The notes beneath the pieces were generated by a model. That model was not told the DNA's origin. It did not search any database and worked only from the letters and a program-made list of their open reading frames with translations. The translations under genes were made by a program, and so were the position numbers. Positions 8,437 through 16,469 of a stretch of 64,000 nucleotides of DNA are shown piece by piece. The DNA comes from Chthoniobacter flavus. GTDB taxonomy: Bacteria; Verrucomicrobiota; Verrucomicrobiia; Chthoniobacterales; JACTMZ01. The DNA lies in NCBI GenBank assembly GCA_945878135.1, contig CAMDUL010000001.1, forward strand, positions 124,001 through 188,000. The letters run 5' to 3'. Within the stretch, counting starts at the first letter, position 1. Each line of letters begins with the position of its first letter.

Positions 8437-10068
8437 ATGGCCGACGACTTTTTCCTCCGCAGCCTCGGGCTGATCATCATAGCCGGTGCCGTTTTCTCGG
8501 TCGCGGCCGGATGGATCCGCATGCCGACCATCGTGGCCTACATGATCGCGGGTCTGGTCATCGGCCCGCTCACCGGCTTGGTCGAAATTTCCCACGCCCT
8601 CGAACTGATTTCCGAAATCGGCATCGCCCTCCTCCTCTTCATCGTCGGCCTCGAGCTGAGTCTCGACAAGGTGCGCGACGTGGGGAAGGTCGCTGTCGTG
8701 GCCGGCATCGGCCAAGTGGTTTTCACCGCCGTCATCGGCTACGGACTCTGCATGCTGCTGGGATTCTCGTGGATGGAATCCGCTTTCCTCGCCACGGCTC
8801 TCACCTTCAGCAGCACCGTCGTGGTGGTCAAACTCCTCGATGAGAAGCATGAGATGGACACACTCTACGGGCGCATCGCGGTCGGCATCTTCCTCGTGCA
8901 GGACCTCATAGCCATCGTCATGCTGACCTTTCTCGCCGGACTCGGCACAGGCTCGATGGACGCCTCGACCGCCGCGACCAGCATGGTCAAAGCCTTCGCC
9001 GGTGTCGCCGCCCTTCTTGTCCTTGTGCTGGGAGCGGCCCGCTGGCTGCTGCCCGGCCCCTTCGCCTGGGCCGCGCGCAGTCCGGAAACCAATGTGATCT
9101 GGAGCCTCAGCTGGTGCTTCCTCATCGTGCTCGCCGCGGAGCTCTTCGGCCTCTCGCTCGAGATCGGCGCCTTTCTTGCCGGCCTCAGCTTGGCCCAACT
9201 TCCCTACAACAACGACCTCCGGCGGCGCGTGCACCCGCTGATGAATTTCTTCATCGCCGTCTTCTTTGTCTCCCTCGGCGTGAAGATGGAGCTGTCCGCC
9301 GCCTTCGCGCACTCGGGCGCCGTCATGCTGCTCTCGCTTTTCGTCATCATTGGCAATCCCGTCATTTTCATCTGGGTCATCCTCCGCATGGGCTACGGGG
9401 AGCGGACGTCTTTCTTCACCGCCGTCACCGTGGCGCAAATCAGCGAATTCTCCTTTATCCTCGTCGCCATGGGCGTCCGGGCGGGATTGATCGCGCCATC
9501 CATTCTCTCCATCACCGCACTGGTCGGACTCGTCACCATCACAGTCTCGGCCTACATGATCCTCTACAACGCGCCCCTCTACCGTCTGGTCAAAGCCAGC
9601 GGCGTGCTCCGGTTGTTCGGGCCGCCCTCGGTCGAGGAACCCCCGCACACTTCGCAGCAACCTCACGGACATTTCATCGTGGTCGGAATCAACTCGCTCG
9701 GGCGGGAACTCGTCCACCTCCTCCGCGCCCGTGGCGAACGCGTTCTCGCCATCGACACCGATCCGCGAAAACTTCGCGGGCTCGAGTGTGACGTCCTTCT
9801 CGGCGATGCCGGTGACCCGAATGTCCTCGCCGAAGCCAACGTGGGCGGGGCGCGCATGCTGGTTTCCGCCCTGACCATCGAGGAAACAAACGACCTGCTC
9901 GCTTACCGTTGCCGCGCCGCAGGCACCCCCTGCGCGGTCAATGTCATGGACCTCTCCGCCACGGAAAACCTGCTGGCCATGGAGGTCTGCTTCATGCTCG
10001 TGCCGAAAGTCGACGGCGTCTCCGCGCAGGACGCCGAACTACGCAAAATGGGGGTCATCGCACCGTGA
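8437..10068 (+). CDS. Kef-type cation:proton antiporter with TrkA-N domain (CPA2 family), first of pair
   Basis: A 543-residue inner-membrane monovalent cation:proton antiporter of the CPA2 group. The first 390 residues are hydrophobic with about 12 membrane segments and family motifs such as VAYMIAGLVIGP, LLFIVGLELS, AFLAGLSLAQLPY and AQISEFSFIL. A cytosolic RCK/TrkA-N domain follows from about 408 (GHFIVVGINSLGREL); its glycine motif is GxNxxG rather than GxGxxG. It probably exports K+ or Na+ under nucleotide or redox control, but the ion cannot be read from sequence. Its TGA overlaps the GTG of the next gene (GTGA). Confidence 0.92.
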   Translation: MADDFFLRSLGLIIIAGAVFSVAAGWIRMPTIVAYMIAGLVIGPLTGLVEISHALELISEIGIALLLFIVGLELSLDKVRDVGKVAVVAGIGQVVFTAVIGYGLCMLLGFSWMESAFLATALTFSSTVVVVKLLDEKHEMDTLYGRIAVGIFLVQDLIAIVMLTFLAGLGTGSMDASTAATSMVKAFAGVAALLVLVLGAARWLLPGPFAWAARSPETNVIWSLSWCFLIVLAAELFGLSLEIGAFLAGLSLAQLPYNNDLRRRVHPLMNFFIAVFFVSLGVKMELSAAFAHSGAVMLLSLFVIIGNPVIFIWVILRMGYGERTSFFTAVTVAQISEFSFILVAMGVRAGLIAPSILSITALVGLVTITVSAYMILYNAPLYRLVKASGVLRLFGPPSVEEPPHTSQQPHGHFIVVGINSLGRELVHLLRARGERVLAIDTDPRKLRGLECDVLLGDAGDPNVLAEANVGGARMLVSALTIEETNDLLAYRCRAAGTPCAVNVMDLSATENLLAMEVCFMLVPKVDGVSAQDAELRKMGVIAP

Positions 10069-11630
10069 TCGGGGTCGGTGTCATCATGCTCGCTGCGGCG
10101 CTGGCCTGCGCAGTTTCGCGACTCACCCGCGTGCCGATCATTCCGCTTTATCTGCTCACCGGATGGGTCATCTGGTTGGTGGGTGTCCAGGCGCCCGAGG
10201 ATTTCGCCACCGAGGCACTGCAGCTCGGCGTCGCCGTGCTGGTCTTCCTCGCCGGCGCCGAACTCAACCCGCAACGCATCGCCGGTGACCGGCGGCAAGC
10301 CGCTGTCCTCAGCCTTGTCCCCATGTTGATCACCGCCGCCGCGGTCCTGTTGTGGCTCCGGCTGAGCAACACCGCCTTTGAACCGGCCGTTTACTTCGCC
10401 GCCGCGTTGGCCGGCTCGTCGACCATTGTCGCCATCCGCCAATTGCGCCAATTGCGTCAGACGCGTGAACCGTTCGGACGCCTCGTTGTTTCGGTCCAAT
10501 TGCTCCAAGACTTCCTCCTCGTCGGCATGCTGGTGCTTGTTTCCGCGTGGCCGCAGGGTTGGATCGCTTCGTTGTTCGCCATCGGAAAATCCACCGCCTT
10601 GCTCGGTCTGGCCGTCATCCTGCAAACGACCATTGTCCCGCGCGTTCTGGCCAAGACACGTCTCGGTGACGAAACCCTTCTCATGCTCATGCTCTCGCTG
10701 CTCTTCGCCTTCGGAGCCGCAGCCGTCGCCCTCGGATTGCCACTGGTGGTCGGCGCCTTCCTTGCCGGCCTCTCTATTTCGCGCTTTCCAGCCAATGGAA
10801 TCCTCCGCGTGCAACTCGCCGCCCTCGGTGATTTTTTCTTCGCCATCTTCTTCGTCACGCTCGGCTATATTGCCGGTCTGCCCGCGGCTGACAGCCTCCC
10901 GGAAGCAGCCGGGCTCGTGCTCATTGTTGTTCTCCTCCGTCCATTGGTCGTCACTCTCCTCGCCCGCACTCTCGGGCTATCCGTCCGTCCCGCCGTGGAA
11001 TCCTCTCTCCTCCTCGGCCAAGCCGGGGAACTCGGCCTCGTCATCGGCCTGGTCGGCCTTGGCAACGGCAGCCTTAACGCACCCGAGTTCAGTCTTTTGG
11101 CCGCCGTGGTCGCTTTCACTATGATGCTCACCCCGTTTCTGGCCACCGACGCGACCACCTCCTGGCTGTTGCACCACCTGCCCCGACGCCACCCGCCCGC
11201 ACCCGGCAGCCTGCGTGGCCACGTGCTCATGCTCGGCTACGGCGCAGCCGGACGCTGGGTGCTGAAAACCCTGCAGGAGAATGGACAGCAGATCTTCGTA
11301 GTGGATGATGACCCCGGTGTCATCGCGCACTTGGAAGCCAACGGCATCCCCTGCCTCCGCGGCGACGGCGCGGATCCCTACGTGCTCGCCGCGGCCGGAG
11401 CGGACGACGCCCGCGTTGTCCTCTGCAGCATGCGCCGCACGGCCGATGCGGCCAAAGTGCTTCGCCTTCTTCGCGGCAAAGTTCCGGCCATCGTCCGCGT
11501 CTTCGAGACCTCCGAGGCGGATCACATGCGCCGCCTTGGAGGCATCCCCGTGCTCAACTCAGCCGCCGCCGCCCGCCGCTTCCTCGAGTGGTTCGACGCC
11601 TCCAGCTACCGCTGTACCTCGCCCTCTTGA
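10065..11630 (+). CDS. Kef-type cation:proton antiporter with TrkA-N domain, second of pair
   Basis: A 521-residue CPA2-type antiporter homologous in layout to its upstream neighbour. It has about 12 membrane segments with LYLLTGWVIW, VLVFLAGAEL, AFLAGLSISRFP and GQAGELGLVIG, then a TrkA-N domain from about 383 (HVLMLGYGAAGRWVL, an intact GxGxxG). I chose GTG 10065 because it overlaps the previous stop by four bases and gives a hydrophobic start (VIGVGVIMLAAAL); ATG 10086 is an alternative. The ORF-track start at 9909 lies inside the upstream gene. Coupling suggests equal expression and perhaps a heteromeric antiporter. Confidence 0.9.
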   Translation: MIGVGVIMLAAALACAVSRLTRVPIIPLYLLTGWVIWLVGVQAPEDFATEALQLGVAVLVFLAGAELNPQRIAGDRRQAAVLSLVPMLITAAAVLLWLRLSNTAFEPAVYFAAALAGSSTIVAIRQLRQLRQTREPFGRLVVSVQLLQDFLLVGMLVLVSAWPQGWIASLFAIGKSTALLGLAVILQTTIVPRVLAKTRLGDETLLMLMLSLLFAFGAAAVALGLPLVVGAFLAGLSISRFPANGILRVQLAALGDFFFAIFFVTLGYIAGLPAADSLPEAAGLVLIVVLLRPLVVTLLARTLGLSVRPAVESSLLLGQAGELGLVIGLVGLGNGSLNAPEFSLLAAVVAFTMMLTPFLATDATTSWLLHHLPRRHPPAPGSLRGHVLMLGYGAAGRWVLKTLQENGQQIFVVDDDPGVIAHLEANGIPCLRGDGADPYVLAAAGADDARVVLCSMRRTADAAKVLRLLRGKVPAIVRVFETSEADHMRRLGGIPVLNSAAAARRFLEWFDASSYRCTSPS

Positions 11631-11632
11631 AG

Positions 11633-11654
11633 GTAAGCCCGCCCTTCAGCTTAC
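11633..11654. terminator. Short hairpin between convergent genes
   Basis: GTAAGC and GCTTAC flank a 10-base loop exactly between the stop of the second antiporter and the stop of the MFS gene. There is no strong T-tract, so it is a weak candidate for a bidirectional terminator. Confidence 0.3.
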
Positions 11655-12874
11655 GCCGATGGACGCATCCGCACCGTGCGCAGCACGAGCAAACCCCCGG
11701 CGAAAAAGACCAGCGTGGACAGCACCGCCCAGCGCAAACCGGCCGCGTCGGCCAGCACACCCATGAAGAGCGGACCGATCACCGCGGCGAACTTCCCGAA
11801 CACCCCCCAGAATCCGAAGAACTCCGCCGCCCGCTCCCGCGGCGAAAGCAGCGAAACCACCGCACGGCTCCCCGCCTGGCACGATCCGATGGCCAGACCG
11901 GCCGCATTGCCGACGAGGAAGAACGCTTCCTTGGTCTGGCAAGACGCCGCACCCACCGCCACGAGGCACCACAGCACCAGCGCCATGGTGAGCACGGTGA
12001 TCGAACCCGCTTTGTCCTGCCACCATCCGAAAAGGAGCGCGCCCAGCGCGCTGCTGATCTGCAGCGAAGCAAAGAGGACGAGGTTCTCCGTCGTGGTGAA
12101 GCCCAGCACCCGCTCGGAATAAATCGCCGCGAACGCCACCACCGCCCCCAGTCCGCTCATGTAGAGCAGGAACGCCACGAAAAATTTGAGCAACTCGCGG
12201 TGCTTGGGCAAATCCTGCGCCGCGCGGCCGATACTCTGCCAGCCCAACCGCCACCAGGACACCGCGTGCGGTTCCGGTTGCTTGCGCTCCCGCAGCAACA
12301 AAAGCACAGGCATCGTCGCGGCGAACATGAAGAGCGCCGTGGCGACAAAGACCCAGCGCACGCCGTCCGGTGCGACGGAAAGCACCAGCATGGCCAACCC
12401 CAGTGCCCCCAACCCGCCGAGATAGCCGAAACTCCAGCCATAACCCGAAATCCGCCCGCAATTTTGCGGCGTGCTCAACTCGCTGAGGAAGCTCGCGCAA
12501 AAATTCTCCCCGAAAGAAAATGCCGCATAGGCCACGATGACCAACCCCGCGGCCAGCGCCACCGTCCCGGGACCGGTCATCCAGAGCGCCGCCGTGGCCG
12601 CCGCGCAGACCCACATCATAGCGAGGAGGAACTTCTTCTTCGACCCGGTCACATCCGCCATCACCCCAAGCGCCGGACCGAAAACCATCACCACCACCTG
12701 CGAAGCGGCCAAGGTTGCACTCCACAAAGTATTGGCCACCGGACTCCCCGCCGCCACCACTCCGGTGAAATACGGGCCGTAAACCACCGTGACAACCACC
12801 GTGATGAAGGCCGAGTTGGCGAAGTCATAACAACACCACCCGAAAATCTCCCGCCTGCGCACCGGCTCGGTCAT
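11651..12874 (-). CDS. MFS transporter, UMF1 (Atg22-like) family
   Basis: A 407-residue inner-membrane permease with about 12 hydrophobic segments. The start MTEPVRRREIFGWCCYDFANS contains the YDFANSAF signature of the UMF1/Atg22-like major facilitator group, followed by VVVTVVYGPYF, SKKKFLLAM and a six-plus-six helix layout. Substrates of bacterial UMF1 proteins are not established. I set the start at ATG 12874; the 54 residues upstream in the ORF track are charged junk that includes the GC hairpin at 12948. It lies downstream of the nitroreductase on the same strand with a 104-base gap. Confidence 0.9.
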   Translation of the reverse strand: MTEPVRRREIFGWCCYDFANSAFITVVVTVVYGPYFTGVVAAGSPVANTLWSATLAASQVVVMVFGPALGVMADVTGSKKKFLLAMMWVCAAATAALWMTGPGTVALAAGLVIVAYAAFSFGENFCASFLSELSTPQNCGRISGYGWSFGYLGGLGALGLAMLVLSVAPDGVRWVFVATALFMFAATMPVLLLLRERKQPEPHAVSWWRLGWQSIGRAAQDLPKHRELLKFFVAFLLYMSGLGAVVAFAAIYSERVLGFTTTENLVLFASLQISSALGALLFGWWQDKAGSITVLTMALVLWCLVAVGAASCQTKEAFFLVGNAAGLAIGSCQAGSRAVVSLLSPRERAAEFFGFWGVFGKFAAVIGPLFMGVLADAAGLRWAVLSTLVFFAGGLLVLRTVRMRPSA

Positions 12875-12947
12875 GCGCCGTACATCATGCCCGATCCCCC
12901 GCCAAACACCACCTTTGTGGCGGCGCTGGCCCTTCCTCCCCCGGTAG

Positions 12948-12968
12948 GGTCCGCTGGCCCAGCGGACC
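12948..12968. repeat. Perfect 10-bp hairpin headed by GTAG (REP-like)
   Basis: GGTCCGCTGG-C-CCAGCGGACC is a perfect 10-bp inverted repeat with a single-base loop, preceded by GGTAG. It sits between the nitroreductase stop and the MFS start. There is no T-tract on either strand, so a REP-like element fits better than a terminator. Its architecture (GTAG then hairpin) is shared with the element at 53685. Confidence 0.55.
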
Positions 12969-12978
12969 GCTTCCTTCC

Positions 12979-13581
12979 CTAAAACCCGTCCTCGATCACC
13001 ACCTCGTCGTAACCCAACTGCCCCGGACGCGGCCACGAATCCTGCGTTTTCCTCCCGATGGCGATCATGAAGGAAATGACATGATCCTCCGGCAACTTGA
13101 TGATCTTCCCGACCGCGTCGTAATCAAAACCGTCCATCGGACAAGAGTCATAGCCCATCGCCTTCGCCGCGAGCATGAGCGTCTGCCCCGCCATCCCGCA
13201 CGAGCGCATGGCTTCGTCCCGCTGCACCTGCGGCTTGCCCTTGTAATACTGCTCGATGGCCGGCACGAGAAAGTCTTGCACCGCTTTGGGCGCGTTGCGC
13301 CAGTAGTTGGCCGGATCCTGATCCCAAGCCTTCAGGTTCGCGCAAAGCACGACGAGCAACGAAGAATCAGTCACCTGCGCCTGATCCCACGCCACCGCGC
13401 GAATCTGTTTGCGGATCTCCGGATCACGGACCACGACAAAACGCCAGTTCTGGATATTGAACGCCGTGGGCGAAAGCAGGGCCAACTCGAGCAGCTGCCG
13501 CTCCTCGTCCGCGGACATCTTATGGCTCGGATCGTAATGTTTGATGGCGCGCCGCGCTTTGATCGCTTCGATGGTATTCAT
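12979..13581 (-). CDS. Nitroreductase family protein
   Basis: A 200-residue flavin-dependent oxidoreductase. MNTIEAIKARRAIKHYDP is the characteristic N-terminus, with the RRxIK(H/R)Y element that contacts FMN phosphate. LALLSPTAFNIQNWRFVVV (about 33-51) and the C-terminal GYDSCPMDGFD and SFMIAIGRK segments match NAD(P)H-dependent nitroreductases. It probably uses FMN and NAD(P)H to reduce quinones or nitro compounds; the physiological substrate is unknown. The gene starts just beyond tRNA-Val on the same strand, 15 bases from its 3' end. Confidence 0.93.
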   Translation of the reverse strand: MNTIEAIKARRAIKHYDPSHKMSADEERQLLELALLSPTAFNIQNWRFVVVRDPEIRKQIRAVAWDQAQVTDSSLLVVLCANLKAWDQDPANYWRNAPKAVQDFLVPAIEQYYKGKPQVQRDEAMRSCGMAGQTLMLAAKAMGYDSCPMDGFDYDAVGKIIKLPEDHVISFMIAIGRKTQDSWPRPGQLGYDEVVIEDGF

Positions 13582-13596
13582 AAAGGGAGAAAAAAG

Positions 13597-13671
13597 TGGT
13601 GCGCGATACAGGGTTCGAACCTGTGACCCCCTCCGTGTCAGGGAGGTGCTCTACCACTGAGCTAACCGCGC
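13597..13671 (-). tRNA. tRNA-Val (anticodon GAC), CCA encoded
   Basis: On the minus strand: acceptor GCGCGGT/ATCGCGC with one G-T pair, D arm GCTC-AGTGGTA-GAGC, anticodon stem CCTCC/GGAGG with loop CTGACAC (anticodon GAC, Val), T arm ACAGG-TTCGAAC-CCTGT, discriminator A. The CCA tail is encoded at 13597-13599, unlike tRNA-Arg in this window. Confidence 0.96.
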
Positions 13672-13782
13672 TTTTCGGTGTCGAAAGACGACCCGCACTA
13701 AAGCGCGGACCCGCTCGTTTCGCAATGATTTTTGCTCCGCGGATCCGCGGTGCCCCACGCATTTGCACTTGTCCGCTCCCGC

Positions 13783-13799
13783 ACAGCGTCCCACGCTGT
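13783..13799. repeat. Short hairpin ACAGCG/CGCTGT just upstream of a gene
   Basis: ACAGCG-TCCCA-CGCTGT forms a 6-bp stem with a 5-base loop, ending 7 bases before the ATG at 13806. It could be a small REP-like remnant or could influence translation initiation. Nearby, 13737-13750 is a perfect 14-bp palindrome CCGCGGATCCGCGG. Confidence 0.35.
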
Positions 13800-13805
13800 C
13801 GGCCC

Positions 13806-15044
13806 ATGGAGCGCCCGCAACTTCTCGAATACGTCAAAGGTCAGCTGGCCAAAGGCGTGCCCCGCGCCGCGATTGAAGCACACCTGCGCGGACAGAATTG
13901 GGACGAGGCCGTCATCGCGGACGTCTTGGCCGCCGCCGCCGGATCCGACTCCCCCCCCGCGGCCCCCGCGGCTCCGGCCCGCCGCAAGTTTCTCACCGTC
14001 GCCCTGTTGCTCGCCCTTTTGGCCGCGATCTGGGGCGCCTCCCAGCTCTACCGATCCTATTCCGTGGCCAAAGTTGTGCGCGAGAAAACCAAATTCGTCG
14101 AGTTCGCCGGAAAGATCTCCGGGCAACTCGAAGACGGAAAAGGCGCGCAATTCGGCCTGCTCGCGTTCCGTGGACAACTTGACAGCTCGCAAATCGACAC
14201 CCCCAAGGCCGCCTTGCAAGTCACCTTCGACCCGAACGCGCCGCTCGGTTATATTTCCCCGCAGACCGATGCGCGCCTGCTTGCTCTGGCTCTCTTCTCC
14301 ATCGGCGCCGGCGCGCAGACCATCGGCGGACTGGACGTGCGCTTGGCCGACTGGAATACCTACCTGCGTCCCGCGCGCCTGCCGTTCGCCGGCGACCGGA
14401 CCGCCGCCGCCGTGGGCGGTCTGGTCACCGCGCTGCTCGGACCGAACATCCTCACCGACTTCTGGGTCAAGATCCCCGCCCGTGCGGGCGCGGAAGAGAC
14501 CGCGGGCGCGATGATCAGCAACGAGAGCAAAGCCACGTGGGGACTGCTCTTCCGACCGACGGAAAAAATCTTCGGCGAAAGCAAGGAACTCCGCTTCCAA
14601 GGCAAGGAGCGCGGCGGGGACATAAATGGCATGCCGACCGACATCCACCGCTACGCCATCGACGGGCCGTGGCTGACCAGGCAGTTGGTCAAGGCCCTGC
14701 GCGATGCGGAGGTGGACGACAAACTTGAAATGATCACCATGCTCCAGGACCTCGTGCTCGGCGCCGACACCGGAAAAGTCACGGCCAACCTCGACTCGCT
14801 GGAGATTTCCGACGGCGAACTGGCCGTGTGGGTCGGCCGCGACGACACCCTGCCCTACCGCATGGACATCCGCCTCGACGCCAAGGAAGGCACGAGCGCC
14901 CCGCTCTCGCTGCGTCTCTCCGGCGGCATGGAGATAGCCTATGCCGAGCCCGCGGCCATCAAGATCCCCGCCCAAGCGATCAATCTCAAACAACTGCAGG
15001 AACAAATCGGTCTGCTGCAGGGTCTGGGCAACCTCTTCCGCTGA
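13806..15044 (+). CDS. Membrane-anchored protein of unknown function
   Basis: I do not recognise this 412-residue protein. It begins with a short helical module (EYVKGQLAKGVPRAAIEAHL..GQNWDEAVIADVL, about 5-38), a pattern often found at the N-terminus of membrane-anchored bacterial proteins. An Ala/Pro linker and one transmembrane segment (about 60-80, FLTVALLLALLAAIWGAS) follow. The rest is a soluble domain of about 330 residues with alternating beta-type segments and a C-terminal IKIPAQAINLKQLQEQIG that resembles lipoprotein/LolA-like folds only loosely. The start at ATG 13806 avoids the tRNA-Val overlap in the ORF-track start. It converges on the next gene with a 14-base gap. Confidence 0.75.
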   Translation: MERPQLLEYVKGQLAKGVPRAAIEAHLRGQNWDEAVIADVLAAAAGSDSPPAAPAAPARRKFLTVALLLALLAAIWGASQLYRSYSVAKVVREKTKFVEFAGKISGQLEDGKGAQFGLLAFRGQLDSSQIDTPKAALQVTFDPNAPLGYISPQTDARLLALALFSIGAGAQTIGGLDVRLADWNTYLRPARLPFAGDRTAAAVGGLVTALLGPNILTDFWVKIPARAGAEETAGAMISNESKATWGLLFRPTEKIFGESKELRFQGKERGGDINGMPTDIHRYAIDGPWLTRQLVKALRDAEVDDKLEMITMLQDLVLGADTGKVTANLDSLEISDGELAVWVGRDDTLPYRMDIRLDAKEGTSAPLSLRLSGGMEIAYAEPAAIKIPAQAINLKQLQEQIGLLQGLGNLFR

Positions 15045-15058
15045 TTCTCCCGGGCGGA

Positions 15059-16462
15059 TTACCCCGCCACGGTGATTCCGTCATAGTGTCCTGCATCGGC
15101 CACAACTTGGCCCGCGCCCGCATTGCGGAACTCGACCGTCCCCTCGCAGACCACGCCGGCCTTGAATTGCCACGGGCCGGCGACACTCAACCGGCGGCAA
15201 CGACTCAACGAGGGCGCGCCGGAGCCGAACCCCTCCTCGAGACCCGCCAGCGTTTTGTAATAGCGGTCATCAAGCACCACCTCCGGAGGGACTCCCCCGC
15301 AGTCGGGGACCAATTCGACACGCTCGTCGGCGGTCACGCGAAAAGCGTCGGACCGCAAAGCGAGGAGGTCGGACGTCGTCTTGACCGGGGCAAACCGCGT
15401 GCGCGGCACGAGCACCGCACCGGACTTGGCGAAACACTCGATGGCCGCGCCCATTGCGGTCTCGAGCTGGAAGACCTTCTCGGATGAAGCATCGCGCGGA
15501 TCGACCGTCTTGGTGTTTTTGATCAGCGGCAGGGGCAACGCCCCGCCGTGTTCGTCGAGCGCGGCGCGCAGGTCGGAGACGCGCAGCCACAGCGTGTTGG
15601 TGTTGAAATAGCGGTGGCGGGCGATGTCCTGGAACGCGTCCGCGTCCGATTCGGGACATTGCGCGACCTCGCGCAGCACAAAACGGCCGTCGGCCTTGCG
15701 CCGCGCCAAGTGGCCGCCTTTGCGATCGGATGGCGTGCGCTCGGCGACTTCCATGAGGAAGGACAAACCGCTGCCGGCGAAATAGCCCAGCAATCCGGCG
15801 TCCGCCGTGGCGCCGAGATTGTCGCTGTTGGAAACGAAAAGGTACTCGATGCCGTCCGCCGCCAAGCGGTCGAGCCAGCCGGACCCGAGGAGCGAAGGAT
15901 AAAGATCGCCGTGCCCCGGCGGACACCATTCGAGTTGCGGATCGCGCGGCCACTCGACCGGGGCGAAATCGGTCGAGCGCAGCTTGGGCACCTTGTTCTG
16001 CAGGAATTCGAGCGGTGCGCCCCGGCCCAGTCCGGGGTATTTGCCGAGGTGGCCCAGCGTGTCGGCCGAGGTGCTGAAGCTATCCATCAAAAGGAAGCGC
16101 GGACCCGCCGTGCCGTGGCGTTGGCGCAACCAGAGGATCTGGCGGGCGATGAAATCAAGGAAAGTGAGCCCGTCTTTGACCGGAATGAGCGACTTGGCCT
16201 TCTCCAAGCCCATGCTCGTGCCGAGGCCGCCGTTGAGTTTGATCACGCAAAGCTGGTCGAAGAGGGACGCCTCGGCCGAGCCGGTGGCCACGTCCGCCAT
16301 GGCGGGAATGCCCTCCGCCGGCTCGATGGCCGCCTCGGGGATCAAGCCCGCATCGCCCGAAACCGCTTGCCGCCACGCGCGCTCGAAACTGGCGCAAGCC
16401 GCGCCCGAGAGGCCCGCCTCCCGCATCTTCCGCACTGCTTCCTCGAGTCCGCGCTCGTCCAT
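15059..16462 (-). CDS. UTP--glucose-1-phosphate uridylyltransferase (UDPGP family)
   Basis: A 467-residue cytoplasmic enzyme forming UDP-glucose from UTP and glucose-1-phosphate. The nucleotide-binding loop is visible as LNGGLGTSMG (about 76-85) with the following KSLIPVKDGLTFLD. LFVSNSDNLGATAD (about 215) is the metal/sugar site, and LIKNTKTVDPRD and RYYKTLAGLEEG are further family segments. This is the UDPGP fold shared with eukaryotic UGPases, not the bacterial GalU fold. It ends 8 bases upstream of where aspS terminates on the same strand, so aspS, hisS and this gene may share a transcript. UDP-glucose would feed envelope glycan synthesis. Confidence 0.9.
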   Translation of the reverse strand: MDERGLEEAVRKMREAGLSGAACASFERAWRQAVSGDAGLIPEAAIEPAEGIPAMADVATGSAEASLFDQLCVIKLNGGLGTSMGLEKAKSLIPVKDGLTFLDFIARQILWLRQRHGTAGPRFLLMDSFSTSADTLGHLGKYPGLGRGAPLEFLQNKVPKLRSTDFAPVEWPRDPQLEWCPPGHGDLYPSLLGSGWLDRLAADGIEYLFVSNSDNLGATADAGLLGYFAGSGLSFLMEVAERTPSDRKGGHLARRKADGRFVLREVAQCPESDADAFQDIARHRYFNTNTLWLRVSDLRAALDEHGGALPLPLIKNTKTVDPRDASSEKVFQLETAMGAAIECFAKSGAVLVPRTRFAPVKTTSDLLALRSDAFRVTADERVELVPDCGGVPPEVVLDDRYYKTLAGLEEGFGSGAPSLSRCRRLSVAGPWQFKAGVVCEGTVEFRNAGAGQVVADAGHYDGITVAG

Positions 16463-16469
16463 GGCGGCG

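Noticed and set aside
8281-9717. A 478-residue minus-strand ORF covering tRNA-Arg and the first antiporter
   Set aside because: It reads through a tRNA gene and is antisense to a membrane transporter; its Glu/Gly/His-rich composition is typical of shadows.
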